From: Sphingopyxis macrogoltabida
GTDB taxonomy: Bacteria > Pseudomonadota > Alphaproteobacteria > Sphingomonadales > Sphingomonadaceae
NCBI RefSeq assembly: GCF_001314325.1
Contig: NZ_CP009430.1
Location: 248,001-312,000 of the forward strand
DNA length: 64,000 nucleotides
Direction of reading: 5' to 3'
Made by a program: the position numbers and the translations under genes. Shown here piece by piece: positions 1 to 7,258 of this stretch; positions within the stretch are counted from its first letter, which is position 1; each line of letters starts with the position of its first letter. The notes under the pieces were generated by a model that worked only from the letters and a program-made list of their open reading frames with translations, was not told where the DNA came from and did no database searches.

Positions 1-1587
1 GACGACAGCGCCCGGCGCGGCCTCGACGAACGCGAGCGGAAGCTCGCCCTTCTCGCGGTCGGGGAGCCCGACCGCAGCGGCGAGGAGAATGTCGGGCCGC
101 CGCACCAGCGCCTCCTCGATCAGCGCGGGGTCGATATTATGCCCGCCGCGGATGATCACATCCTTGGCGCGGCCGTCGATCCAGACGAACTGGTCCGCGC
201 CGACACGGCCGAGATCGCCCGAAGAGCCCCATGAGCGGCCGCCCGGGCCGCCCTCGACGAAGAATTGCCGGTCGGCGGCAGCTTCGACATAACCCAGCGC
301 GAGGCACGGACCCGAGCCGATGATGACCCCCTGCTCGCCCGGCGCCATTTCGCGGACGAAGCGATTGCCCTCGTCGACTTCGACCGCCTTGATATCATGC
401 CAGGGCGTGCGCACGCCGACCGAGCCGATGAGCGGGGGCATGGCGTTCGGCATGCAACCAAGGAAGCCGTGAAACTCGGTCGCGCCCCAGACTTCGCGCA
501 GCTCGATCCCGAAGCGCTCGGGAAAGGCGCGTCCGAGCTCGAGCGGGATCGTGCTGCCGCCGGAGCTAAAGGTCCGGATCGGATGGCCTTCATGGTCGGC
601 GCCCGGGCTCGCATGAAGCGCGGCCGCCGTGGTCGGCGTCGCGATTAGCGAGGTGATCCCGTGCATTTTGACGATCGGCCAGAAGTTGCCGACGACCCCG
701 CGGTCGCGAAAGCCCGCGGGACTGAGCAGCACGACCGTCTGGCCGAGCACCGCGGCGCGCAGCGCAAGCATGAGCATGCCGCCGACGTGGAACAGCGGCA
801 TGCCCAGTCCGATGACCTCATCTTCCTCGGCGCCCATCACCGCGCCCGCGATCCAGCCGCTCAGCGCCATCCCGCCCTGGGTGAGGCGCGCGAGCTTGGG
901 AACCGCGGTGGTGCCGCCGGTGGGCAGATACATGGCCTCCGAGTCCCACGTCCCTTCAGGCGTGAAATCGAGCGCATCACCGTTGCGACTCTCGATTGTG
1001 CCGGAAAAGTCGGACGCGGGATCGTCGCCGCCGACTAGGAAGACATGATCGAGCCCCGGGACCGCCGCGACGATCTCGGCGAGATGGTCGGCGGCGCTCG
1101 GACCGTGCGCGGTCGTTGTCACGAGCGCGGTGGCGCCGACGGCCTTCAGGATCGAGATGACGAGCGCGGGCTCGAGATGCGGATTGATCGGGTTGACGAC
1201 GCCGGCCGCGGTCGCGCCCCAAGCGGCCACCAGCGCCTCGGGGACGATGGGAAGCATGAGGGCGACGACGCTTCGCCGATCGCCGGCAAGATGGTGAAAC
1301 AGATTGGCCGCCGCGGTCGATTGGCGAAGATAGTCGCCATAGGTCAATGCCGCATCCACGTCGCCCGAGCCGCCGGGCGCTAGCGCGACGATCGCGGTCT
1401 TGGCAGGGTCGATCCGGGCCGCCGCGGCGAGACAATCATAAACGGTCTCGCCGGCGAGAACCGACCGCGCGGGCACCGACTCGATGGCCTCGACATCCGC
1501 GATTCCCTCGATCCGGCCGCGCATGAAGGGCGAGCCCGGCCCGGCTCCGGCAACCCAGCCCCGGCTTTCCCGTCCCGTCGAACCCAT
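1..1587 (-). CDS. Acyl-CoA synthetase (AMP-forming), 3' end cut by window edge
   Basis: ANL-superfamily ligase that would activate a carboxylic acid to its CoA thioester through an acyl-adenylate in the cytoplasm. About 529 codons are visible and open to base 1, so the last part of the C-terminal domain is missing. The P-loop is the variant YLPTGGTTAVPKLAR, typical of one acyl-CoA synthetase subgroup rather than the usual SGTTGxPK. A second core stretch, EVWGATEF, and the hinge region KDVIIRGGHNIDP are present. The ATG at 1585-1587 follows GGGAGAG. It is divergent from the receptor gene at 1810 and shares a 222-bp promoter region with it, suggesting joint control and a substrate imported by that receptor. 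Chain-length specificity cannot be read. Confidence 0.85.
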   Translation of the reverse strand, partial: MGSTGRESRGWVAGAGPGSPFMRGRIEGIADVEAIESVPARSVLAGETVYDCLAAAARIDPAKTAIVALAPGGSGDVDAALTYGDYLRQSTAAANLFHHLAGDRRSVVALMLPIVPEALVAAWGATAAGVVNPINPHLEPALVISILKAVGATALVTTTAHGPSAADHLAEIVAAVPGLDHVFLVGGDDPASDFSGTIESRNGDALDFTPEGTWDSEAMYLPTGGTTAVPKLARLTQGGMALSGWIAGAVMGAEEDEVIGLGMPLFHVGGMLMLALRAAVLGQTVVLLSPAGFRDRGVVGNFWPIVKMHGITSLIATPTTAAALHASPGADHEGHPIRTFSSGGSTIPLELGRAFPERFGIELREVWGATEFHGFLGCMPNAMPPLIGSVGVRTPWHDIKAVEVDEGNRFVREMAPGEQGVIIGSGPCLALGYVEAAADRQFFVEGGPGGRSWGSSGDLGRVGADQFVWIDGRAKDVIIRGGHNIDPALIEEALVRRPDILLAAAVGLPDREKGELPLAFVEAAPGAVV

Positions 1588-1809
1588 TTCACTCTCCCGA
1601 ATCGTGTCGTGCAGACCATCATCTTGCCGCCGCTCACTCGTTAATGAGTTTAATTTCAACAGCAAATCAGCGGGTAAATTTGCATAGAATCCCCTAGAAA
1701 GCAAGCCATTCGGCAAAGAGATAAACTACTTGACTTTTTTTCCGCTCGGCAACAATCTCCTTAATGAATTCAATTCACCGCCGCAGAGCGGTTAGCTAGG
1801 GGAGAGAAA
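1588..1809. promoter_or_regulatory. Divergent promoter region with two related TTAATGA elements
   Basis: Intergenic region between the minus-strand acyl-CoA synthetase and the plus-strand receptor. CTCGTTAATGAGTTTAATT begins at 1637 and CTCCTTAATGAATTCAATT at 1757. The two are close copies, and the second contains the palindrome TGAATT-C-AATTCA (1765-1777). A plausible plus-strand promoter is TTGACT (1730-1735), 17 bases, CAATCT (1753-1758), so the second element would cover the -10 and start region. The TTAATGAG core resembles the inverted repeat upstream of the nearby tetR gene (4858-4876), so that TetR protein is the likely binder. This is inference. Confidence 0.45.
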
Positions 1810-4053
1810 ATGCGGCACGGCTTCAAGGCATGGTTGGTTTGTAGCACCGCGGCGGCGGCAGCTTTGTGGTCGCCGGCGGCGCTCGCTCAGGAGAGCGGCA
1901 CCGACAGCGGCGAGACCCAGTCCGAGACGGCGGCGACGGCGGCGACGACGGCACGCGGCGCCGCGGCCGCTCTCGAATCCGAAGACATCGTCGTGACCGC
2001 GCTCAAACGCTCGGACAATCTCCAGACGGTCCCCGTCGCGATCTCGGCCTATGGCGAAGAGCAGCTGCAGGCGATCAACTTCCGCGACATCGGCAGCCTC
2101 AGCTTCACGATGCCGAACGTCGCTCTCGACGACAATGGCACTTCGAAGGGCTATGCGAACTTCTCGATCCGCGGCATCGGCGTGAACAGCTCGATCCCCT
2201 CGATCGATCCGACCGTCGGCCTGTTCGTCGACGGCGTCTACCAGGGCATCAACGCCGGCCAGGTCTTCGACAATTTCGATCTCGAGGCGGTCGAGGTGCT
2301 GCGCGGTCCGCAGGGCGTGTTGTTCGGCCGCAACGTGACCGGCGGCGCGATCCTCGTGCGCAGCCGCAAACCGACCGACGAATTCGACATGCGCGGCCGC
2401 ATCGCGGTCGAGACGGGCCTGCGCGTCGTTGCCGATGCCTCGGTTTCGGGTCCGATCATCGAAGGCAAGCTGCAGGCGAAGATCGCCGCCTATTACAGCT
2501 ATGACAATGGCTGGTTCACCAACCTCTTCGACAATAGCGAGTTCGGGAAGGACCGGCAGTTCATCGTCCGCCCGATGCTTCGCTTCACGCCGTCGGACAA
2601 TGTCGAAGTCCTGCTGCGCTACGAGCATGGCGAGGCGAACGGCGATGGCCCGGCGACGCAGAACCATGCGCTCTACTCGCGCGATTCGCACGACTTTCTC
2701 GTCAACGACCGCGGCTTCTTCCACAACAAATGGGATTCGCTCACCGGCGAGATCAATGTCGATGTCGGCTTCGGCGACGAAGGCACGATCACCAACATAG
2801 CCGGCTGGCGGCGCTTCAAGGGCGACACGCTGTCGGACCTCGACGGCGTGAACACGGTGCAGTTCAACATCGGCACCTTCACCGACCAGGAGCAGTTCAG
2901 CAACGAACTCCGCTACGCCGGAACCTTCGGGCGCCTGAAGCCGACCATCGGCGTCTATTATTTCACGCAGGACCTCACCTATCTCGAGGACCGGACGCTG
3001 GCCGGCGGCGCGGTCCGCCGCGCGGGCGGTGGCATCGGCACCTTCCAGACCTTCGGTGCCTTCGGCGCGGTCGACTGGGAGTTTATCGACACGCTGACCC
3101 TCAACCTCGGGCTGCGCTACACGTGGGAAAAGAAGGAGGTCGAGATCGCGACCGTGCGCGCGGGCGGCGCCAATTACCCGGCCCGCACGATCGTCGCCGA
3201 CTTCCTCAGCGAGAAGAGCTGGAACGATCTGTCGCCGAAGATCGGCCTCCAATGGCAGCCGAGCAACCGGACGCAGGTCTATGGCTATTTCGCCAAGGGC
3301 TTCCGCAGCGGCGGCTATAACTTCCGCAACACGCTGCTCGGAGCGCCTCCGGGGCCGTTCGATTCGGAGTCGCAGGACGCCTATGAGTTCGGCGTGAAGC
3401 AGCGCATTCCGGGCGGCCGCATTAGCCTCGCGGCGTTCCAGAACACGATCAAGAATATCCAGCGCGAAGTGCAGGTCCCCGTCGTCGGCGTCGGCATCGC
3501 GCAGCTGATCCAGAATGTCGGCACCGCGCGCGTGCGCGGCTTCGAGGGCGAAGTCCAATTCTCGCCCGTCGACAATTTCGTGCTCTCGGGACAGGTCGGC
3601 TATACCGACGGCAAATATACCTCGCTCCTCGTCGACCTCAACGGCGACGGCGTGATCAACGCGACCGACTTCTCGCTGAAACTGCCGCGCCAGTCGCCCT
3701 GGACCTATGGCGCCAGCGCCACGCTCGATATTCCGATGAGCTCGGGGGTCGTCTCGGCGCGCGTGTCGTTCAATCACCGCGACCCGGCGTTCCACACCGA
3801 CAACAATCTCGGCTTCTACAAGGCGGTCGACCTGCTCGATGCCAATTTGAGCTACACGCTGGACGACGGGTCGGTGACCTTCAGCATCTATGGCAAGAAC
3901 CTCACCAACGAAACGACCTATGGCAATGACGCGGTCCTGCCCGACACCGCGGCCTTCGGCGGCGACGGTCCGGCGGGCCCGCGCCCCTTGCCGACCTTCT
4001 CGCCGCTTGGCCGCGGACGCGTGATTGGCGGCGAAATCAGGTTCAACTTCTGA
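1810..4053 (+). CDS. TonB-dependent outer-membrane receptor
   Basis: A 747-residue receptor that would import a substrate across the outer membrane using TonB energy. Residues 1-26 form a signal peptide ending ALA-Q. A TonB-box-like EDIVVTALKR follows near residue 58, then the plug domain (VPVAISAYGEEQL, SIRGIGVNSS, EVLRGPQGVLFGRN) and a beta-barrel ending in aromatic F-N-F. The ATG follows GGGGAGAG. The style is that of the large sphingomonad receptor class, often used for hydrophobic carbon sources rather than siderophores; the ligand cannot be named. A strong hairpin follows the stop codon. The neighbours (divergent acyl-CoA synthetase, convergent TetR) suggest a fatty-acid-like or terpenoid ligand. 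Confidence 0.93.
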   Translation: MRHGFKAWLVCSTAAAAALWSPAALAQESGTDSGETQSETAATAATTARGAAAALESEDIVVTALKRSDNLQTVPVAISAYGEEQLQAINFRDIGSLSFTMPNVALDDNGTSKGYANFSIRGIGVNSSIPSIDPTVGLFVDGVYQGINAGQVFDNFDLEAVEVLRGPQGVLFGRNVTGGAILVRSRKPTDEFDMRGRIAVETGLRVVADASVSGPIIEGKLQAKIAAYYSYDNGWFTNLFDNSEFGKDRQFIVRPMLRFTPSDNVEVLLRYEHGEANGDGPATQNHALYSRDSHDFLVNDRGFFHNKWDSLTGEINVDVGFGDEGTITNIAGWRRFKGDTLSDLDGVNTVQFNIGTFTDQEQFSNELRYAGTFGRLKPTIGVYYFTQDLTYLEDRTLAGGAVRRAGGGIGTFQTFGAFGAVDWEFIDTLTLNLGLRYTWEKKEVEIATVRAGGANYPARTIVADFLSEKSWNDLSPKIGLQWQPSNRTQVYGYFAKGFRSGGYNFRNTLLGAPPGPFDSESQDAYEFGVKQRIPGGRISLAAFQNTIKNIQREVQVPVVGVGIAQLIQNVGTARVRGFEGEVQFSPVDNFVLSGQVGYTDGKYTSLLVDLNGDGVINATDFSLKLPRQSPWTYGASATLDIPMSSGVVSARVSFNHRDPAFHTDNNLGFYKAVDLLDANLSYTLDDGSVTFSIYGKNLTNETTYGNDAVLPDTAAFGGDGPAGPRPLPTFSPLGRGRVIGGEIRFNF

Positions 4054-4065
4054 CGGACCGCCGCC

Positions 4066-4095
4066 GGCGCCGGCAGTTGGGGAACTGCCGGCGCC
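4066..4095. terminator. Perfect 13-bp hairpin between convergent genes
   Basis: GGCGCCGGCAGTT, loop GGGG, then AACTGCCGGCGCC. It lies exactly between the receptor stop (4053) and the tetR stop codon (4095-4097). It is symmetrical and can act in both directions. There is no clear T-run on either side, so its role as a classical intrinsic terminator is inferred from position and stem strength. Confidence 0.6.
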
Positions 4096-4814
4096 TAGCG
4101 CGCCTCGATCCGCGCGATCGCCGCTTCCATCCGTTCCATGCGCGCCGCCATATCGTCGGCGCCGGCGGCGCCGACCGAACCCGGCTGCATGCCGCGGAAC
4201 ACCACCGCCGTGATCCCGTCGGTGGTCTCGTCGACCGAGAAATCCCCTTCCTCGCGCAAGAAGGCCCAGGTCTGGTGCTCGATCGCGCCGAAGATCATGT
4301 CGCGCAGCAGCGGAAGCGATAGCGCGCTGTCGATCTCGCCTTTCGCATGGGCTTCCTTGAGGACCTGCATCACTCCCGACACGAAGGCGCGGTTCAGCCG
4401 GTAAAGCCGCAAATTTTTGTAATCGGGGTCGGGCCGCAATTCCATCAGTACGAAGCGCGTCAGCGCGGGCTCGTGCCGGATGATCGAGAGCGCGCGGCGG
4501 ATCGTGCGGCGGAGCCGCTCCTGCGTCCCGGCAACATGGGCGATGTCTTCTTGCTGGCCGAGCAATTCCTCGAACCAGCTCTCGGCGACCTTGATGAAGA
4601 GATCGCGCTTATTCTCGAAATAGCGGTAGATCGTGCCTTCGACGACCCCGGCGCGCTCGGCGATATCGCTGATCACGCAATTCTCGTAGCCGCGTTCCGC
4701 CAGCAGCGCGCGCGCAGCCGCGATGATTTCGGCGATGCGCCGCTCGGGCGGGAGGCGGTTGGCCGGAACGCGGCGCGGTGGGCGCGGTGCCCTGGCAGGC
4801 TGTAAGCTCGTCAT
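4095..4814 (-). CDS. TetR/AcrR-family transcriptional regulator
   Basis: A 239-residue regulator. The N-terminal helix-turn-helix at about residues 27-73 reads ERRIAEIIAAARALLAERG followed by ISDIAERAGVVEGTIYRYF and ENKRDLF, which is the standard TetR DNA-binding domain. The remainder is a helical ligand-binding domain without further recognisable motifs. A perfect inverted repeat (TAATGAG, 5 bp, CTCATTA) lies 44 bp upstream of its start, so it probably represses itself. Similar TTAATGA elements in the 1588-1809 region suggest that the receptor and acyl-CoA synthetase genes are also targets. The likely inducer is an acyl-CoA or a related acid (inference from neighbours). Confidence 0.9.
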   Translation of the reverse strand: MTSLQPARAPRPPRRVPANRLPPERRIAEIIAAARALLAERGYENCVISDIAERAGVVEGTIYRYFENKRDLFIKVAESWFEELLGQQEDIAHVAGTQERLRRTIRRALSIIRHEPALTRFVLMELRPDPDYKNLRLYRLNRAFVSGVMQVLKEAHAKGEIDSALSLPLLRDMIFGAIEHQTWAFLREEGDFSVDETTDGITAVVFRGMQPGSVGAAGADDMAARMERMEAAIARIEAR

Positions 4815-4857
4815 GCCCTACCTATGCCCCGCCCCCTCGGGGCTGTCGACCGCTTTG

Positions 4858-4876
4858 TAATGAGCTGGCCTCATTA
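4858..4876. promoter_or_regulatory. TetR-type operator: TAATGAG-N5-CTCATTA
   Basis: Perfect 7-bp inverted repeat with a 5-bp spacer, 44 bp upstream of the tetR start codon. The size and position fit an autoregulatory operator of a dimeric TetR protein. The half-site TAATGAG recurs at 1642-1648 in the promoter region of the neighbouring receptor. Confidence 0.6.
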
Positions 4877-4993
4877 GATATCCAGCCCCTTTTCCGGTCG
4901 CGGGAAGCGCGGTTCGGCACGCAGCGATCGTGCGGGGTGACGCGCGCTCAGCGGCCTGCCCTGTAATGCAGGCGGGGCCGGCAATCGTTGAGC

Positions 4994-6136
4994 TCAGCCG
5001 AAAGCGCCGGCTGCGCGGCAGGCATCGCGCTCGCTTTCGGCGACGCCCCAGTCGCGCAAGATGGCGTCGGTGTCGGTCCCTGGCGCCACGGGTGCACGCG
5101 GCGTTCCTGTCGGCGTCCCCCCGAAACGCGGCGCGGGAGCGGGCTGCGCAACGTCGTCCACATCGACGATCGCTTCGCGCGCGCGATTGTGCGGATGCGC
5201 GCGCGCTTCGGCGAGCGTCAGGACGGGCGCGAAACAGGCGTCGCTTCCCTCGAGACGCTCGCACCATTCGGCCTGGGTGCGCGCGCGAAAAGCTTCGGCC
5301 AGGCGGCGCCGAAGCTCGGGCCAGGCCTTGCGGTCGTTCTGCGAAGGGAGATCCGCTGCCGCCAGCCCCATTTTCTCGATCAGGATGGCGAAGAATTTCG
5401 GCTCGACCGGACCGATTGCGACGTGCCGGCCGTCGGCGGTTTCATAGGTGTCGTAGAAGGGCGCGCCGCCGTCGATGAGGTTGGTGCCGCGTCCGCCGCC
5501 CCAGGCCCCCATCTGGGCGAAGGCATATTGCATCGTCAGGAGATGGTTGACGCCGTCGACAACCGCGCCGTCGACGACCTGCCCCTTCCCGGTCGCCCGC
5601 GCGTGCGTGAGCGCGGCGAGCAGACCGATGACGAGGTAGAGCGAGCCGCCCCCGAAATCCCCGACGAGATTGAGCGGGATCGTCGGCGGCGCGCCTTCGC
5701 GGCCGATCGCGTCGAGCGCACCGGTGATCGCGATATAGTTGATGTCATGTCCCGCGCTCGGCGCGAGCGGGCCATCCTGCCCCCACCCCGTCATCCGGCC
5801 ATAAACGAGCTCCGGATTCTCGGCCTCGAAGCTCTCGGGGCCGAGCCCGAGCCTCTCCATGACACCGGGACGGAAGCCTTCGATGAGCATGTCGGCGCGC
5901 CCGATCAGCGCCCGCGCGACGCCGAGACCCGACGGGTTCTGCAGATCGATCGCGATCGAGCGCTTCGAGCGTCCGAGAAGATCGTAACGGGTCGGAAAAT
6001 CGACCCCGAGACCCGATTTGCCGGTGCGGTCGATACGGATGACCTCGGCGCCGAGATCGGCGAGCAGCATCCCGCAAAAGGGTGCAGGACCGATCCCCGC
6101 CATCTCGACAACCCGGCATCCCGCCAGCGGCCCCAT
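4994..6136 (-). CDS. CoA-transferase family III protein, alpha-methylacyl-CoA racemase type
   Basis: A 380-residue protein of the CaiB/BaiF family. It most resembles alpha-methylacyl-CoA racemase, which interconverts 2R and 2S methyl-branched acyl-CoAs so that S-specific acyl-CoA dehydrogenases can act. Residues His130 (in GHDINYIA) and Asp160 (in LVGDFGGGS) match the racemase His/Asp pair. The start chosen is ATG 6134-6136 behind GAGGA; the frame stays open further upstream without a better start. It has its own upstream dyad (6153-6166), shared with the CoA-ester island at 49 and 61 kb. A racemase fits breakdown of isoprenoid or steroid side chains. A plain CoA-transferase role is less likely given the motif match. 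Confidence 0.85.
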   Translation of the reverse strand: MGPLAGCRVVEMAGIGPAPFCGMLLADLGAEVIRIDRTGKSGLGVDFPTRYDLLGRSKRSIAIDLQNPSGLGVARALIGRADMLIEGFRPGVMERLGLGPESFEAENPELVYGRMTGWGQDGPLAPSAGHDINYIAITGALDAIGREGAPPTIPLNLVGDFGGGSLYLVIGLLAALTHARATGKGQVVDGAVVDGVNHLLTMQYAFAQMGAWGGGRGTNLIDGGAPFYDTYETADGRHVAIGPVEPKFFAILIEKMGLAAADLPSQNDRKAWPELRRRLAEAFRARTQAEWCERLEGSDACFAPVLTLAEARAHPHNRAREAIVDVDDVAQPAPAPRFGGTPTGTPRAPVAPGTDTDAILRDWGVAESERDACRAAGAFG

Positions 6137-6152
6137 CGCGTCATCCTCACAT

Positions 6153-6166
6153 GTTAACTGATTTAC
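6153..6166. promoter_or_regulatory. Dyad GTTAAC-N3-TTTAC upstream of the racemase
   Basis: GTTAACTGATTTAC, 17 bp before the racemase start. It matches 11 of 14 positions of the dyad at 49094-49107 when that is read on the minus strand. A third copy is at 61915-61928. The shared form GTWAAC-N3-YTTAC is a candidate operator linking these three units. Confidence 0.5.
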
Positions 6167-6227
6167 TAATTTCCTTTTGCGACGAAGATCGGCTTCGGCG
6201 CAAGCTCTTATTGCGCGGCAGACGCTC

Positions 6228-6782
6228 CTATTTCCCGATATGGTCGGCGAACCTCGCCGCGCCGGGCTCAAGCTCCAGCGCAAGCCCGTTCGCGAGGTAC
6301 GACACGGTGCGGTAGAAGCCAGCCAGCATGATGATCTCGAGAATCTGATCGCGGTCGAAATGCGCCGACAGAGCGGCGTATTCCGCATCCCCAAGCGTCG
6401 ATGTCTCATGCAGCGCGTCGACCGCCCCGATGAGCGCCGCCTCGCGCGCATTCCAGCGCGAGAGCTCGGCGGGCACCTCGAGCAGGTCGCGGATGTCCTC
6501 CTGCGTCAGTCCCGCCTTTTGCGCAAAGATCGCAACGTGGACGCCCCACTCATATTCGCAGCCCGCGCGTGCGCAGGTGCGATCGATCACGATCTCGCGC
6601 TCGCGAAGGCTGAGCAGTCGTCCATCAAGCAGCGCACCACCGCGAAATTTACCCCATGCGCGCGGGCTGGCCGCAAGGGTCCGGAACAGGAGTAGGGGCT
6701 CTTTTCCCTTTCCCATGATGCGCTCGAACGCCTCGGCGGCATCGGCCGGATATGGTTGCTCCAGAGCAGAAAGCCTTGCCAT
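6228..6782 (-). CDS. Carboxymuconolactone decarboxylase / AhpD-like family protein
   Basis: A 184-residue, mostly helical protein. The core stretch REREIVIDRTCARAGCEYEW with GVHVAIF corresponds to the CMD/AhpD active-site helix, in which AhpD has CxxC and a following His. Here only one of the two redox cysteines is retained (GCEYEWGVH), as in many CMD-like proteins of unknown function. A peroxidase reaction of the AhpD kind is therefore not supported. It is divergent from the HxlR gene at 6863 and shares an 80-bp region holding two dyads, so it is the probable HxlR target. The start ATG at 6780-6782 is the only good candidate. Confidence 0.8.
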   Translation of the reverse strand: MARLSALEQPYPADAAEAFERIMGKGKEPLLLFRTLAASPRAWGKFRGGALLDGRLLSLREREIVIDRTCARAGCEYEWGVHVAIFAQKAGLTQEDIRDLLEVPAELSRWNAREAALIGAVDALHETSTLGDAEYAALSAHFDRDQILEIIMLAGFYRTVSYLANGLALELEPGAARFADHIGK

Positions 6783-6797
6783 CTCGATCTCCCAGAA

Positions 6798-6840
6798 GCT
6801 ATCGATTCGATAGCAAATTTCTGCTACGAAAATGATAGCA
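6798..6840. promoter_or_regulatory. Two tandem dyads between divergent CMD-like and hxlR-type genes
   Basis: GCTATCGA-T-TCGATAGC at 6798-6814 is a perfect 17-bp palindrome. TGCTA-N9-TAGCA at 6822-6840 is a second dyad. Both end in GATAGCA on the plus strand, so they look like two sites for one protein. Position between divergent genes suggests the HxlR regulator at 6863 as the binder. Confidence 0.6.
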
Positions 6841-6862
6841 AGATGGCAAGGATGGATTCCAA

Positions 6863-7231
6863 ATGGCGACTGAGCGGCTGAACCTTCGCGGTCGGCGCCC
6901 GATCATGGCGCTGCTCGACCTCTTGGGGCAGCGGTGGGCGCTCCGGATCCTCTGGGAGCTTCGAAGCAATGCCAGGACGTCGCGCGATCTTCGCGAGGCC
7001 ATCGGGATTTCGCCAACGGTCCTCCAGGCCCGGCTCGACGAATTGCGCGCCGCGGGACTAGCATACCATGAGAAGGGCAGCGGCTACCGGCTGACCCGAC
7101 TCGGCGTCGAGCTTATCGCCGCTTTCGCGCCGCTCTACGGCTTCGCCTCACACTGGGCTGAAGCGCTCACACCCGGCGAAACGACCTCAGCCGGCGCAAG
7201 AACGGAGGAAGGGGCGGAAACGGCGCCTTAA
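6863..7231 (+). CDS. HxlR-family winged-helix transcriptional regulator
   Basis: A 122-residue protein. RRPIMALLDLLGQRWALRIL, then the helix-turn-helix SRDLREAIGISPTVLQARLDEL and the wing YRLTRLGVEL, follow the HxlR/DUF24 pattern. The conserved N-terminal cysteine of redox-sensing HxlR members is absent, so ligand rather than thiol sensing is more likely. It probably controls the divergent CMD-like gene through the two GATAGCA dyads. It converges on the receptor at 7259, with 27 bp between the stop codons. Confidence 0.85.
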   Translation: MATERLNLRGRRPIMALLDLLGQRWALRILWELRSNARTSRDLREAIGISPTVLQARLDELRAAGLAYHEKGSGYRLTRLGVELIAAFAPLYGFASHWAEALTPGETTSAGARTEEGAETAP

Positions 7232-7258
7232 GTACCGTTCCGTCCCTTCCCTTGTAGA

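Noticed and set aside
1921..1980. GGCGGCGAC-like repetitive stretch
   Set aside because: It is inside the receptor coding sequence, between signal peptide and TonB box, where Ala/Thr-rich linkers are common. Not a separate repeat element.
1792..3795. Long minus-strand open frame opposite the receptor gene (667 codons)
   Set aside because: Antisense shadow caused by high-GC codon bias. The plus frame has a signal peptide, TonB box, plug and barrel motifs, while the minus frame is a low-complexity Arg/Ala/Glu/Asp sequence without domains.
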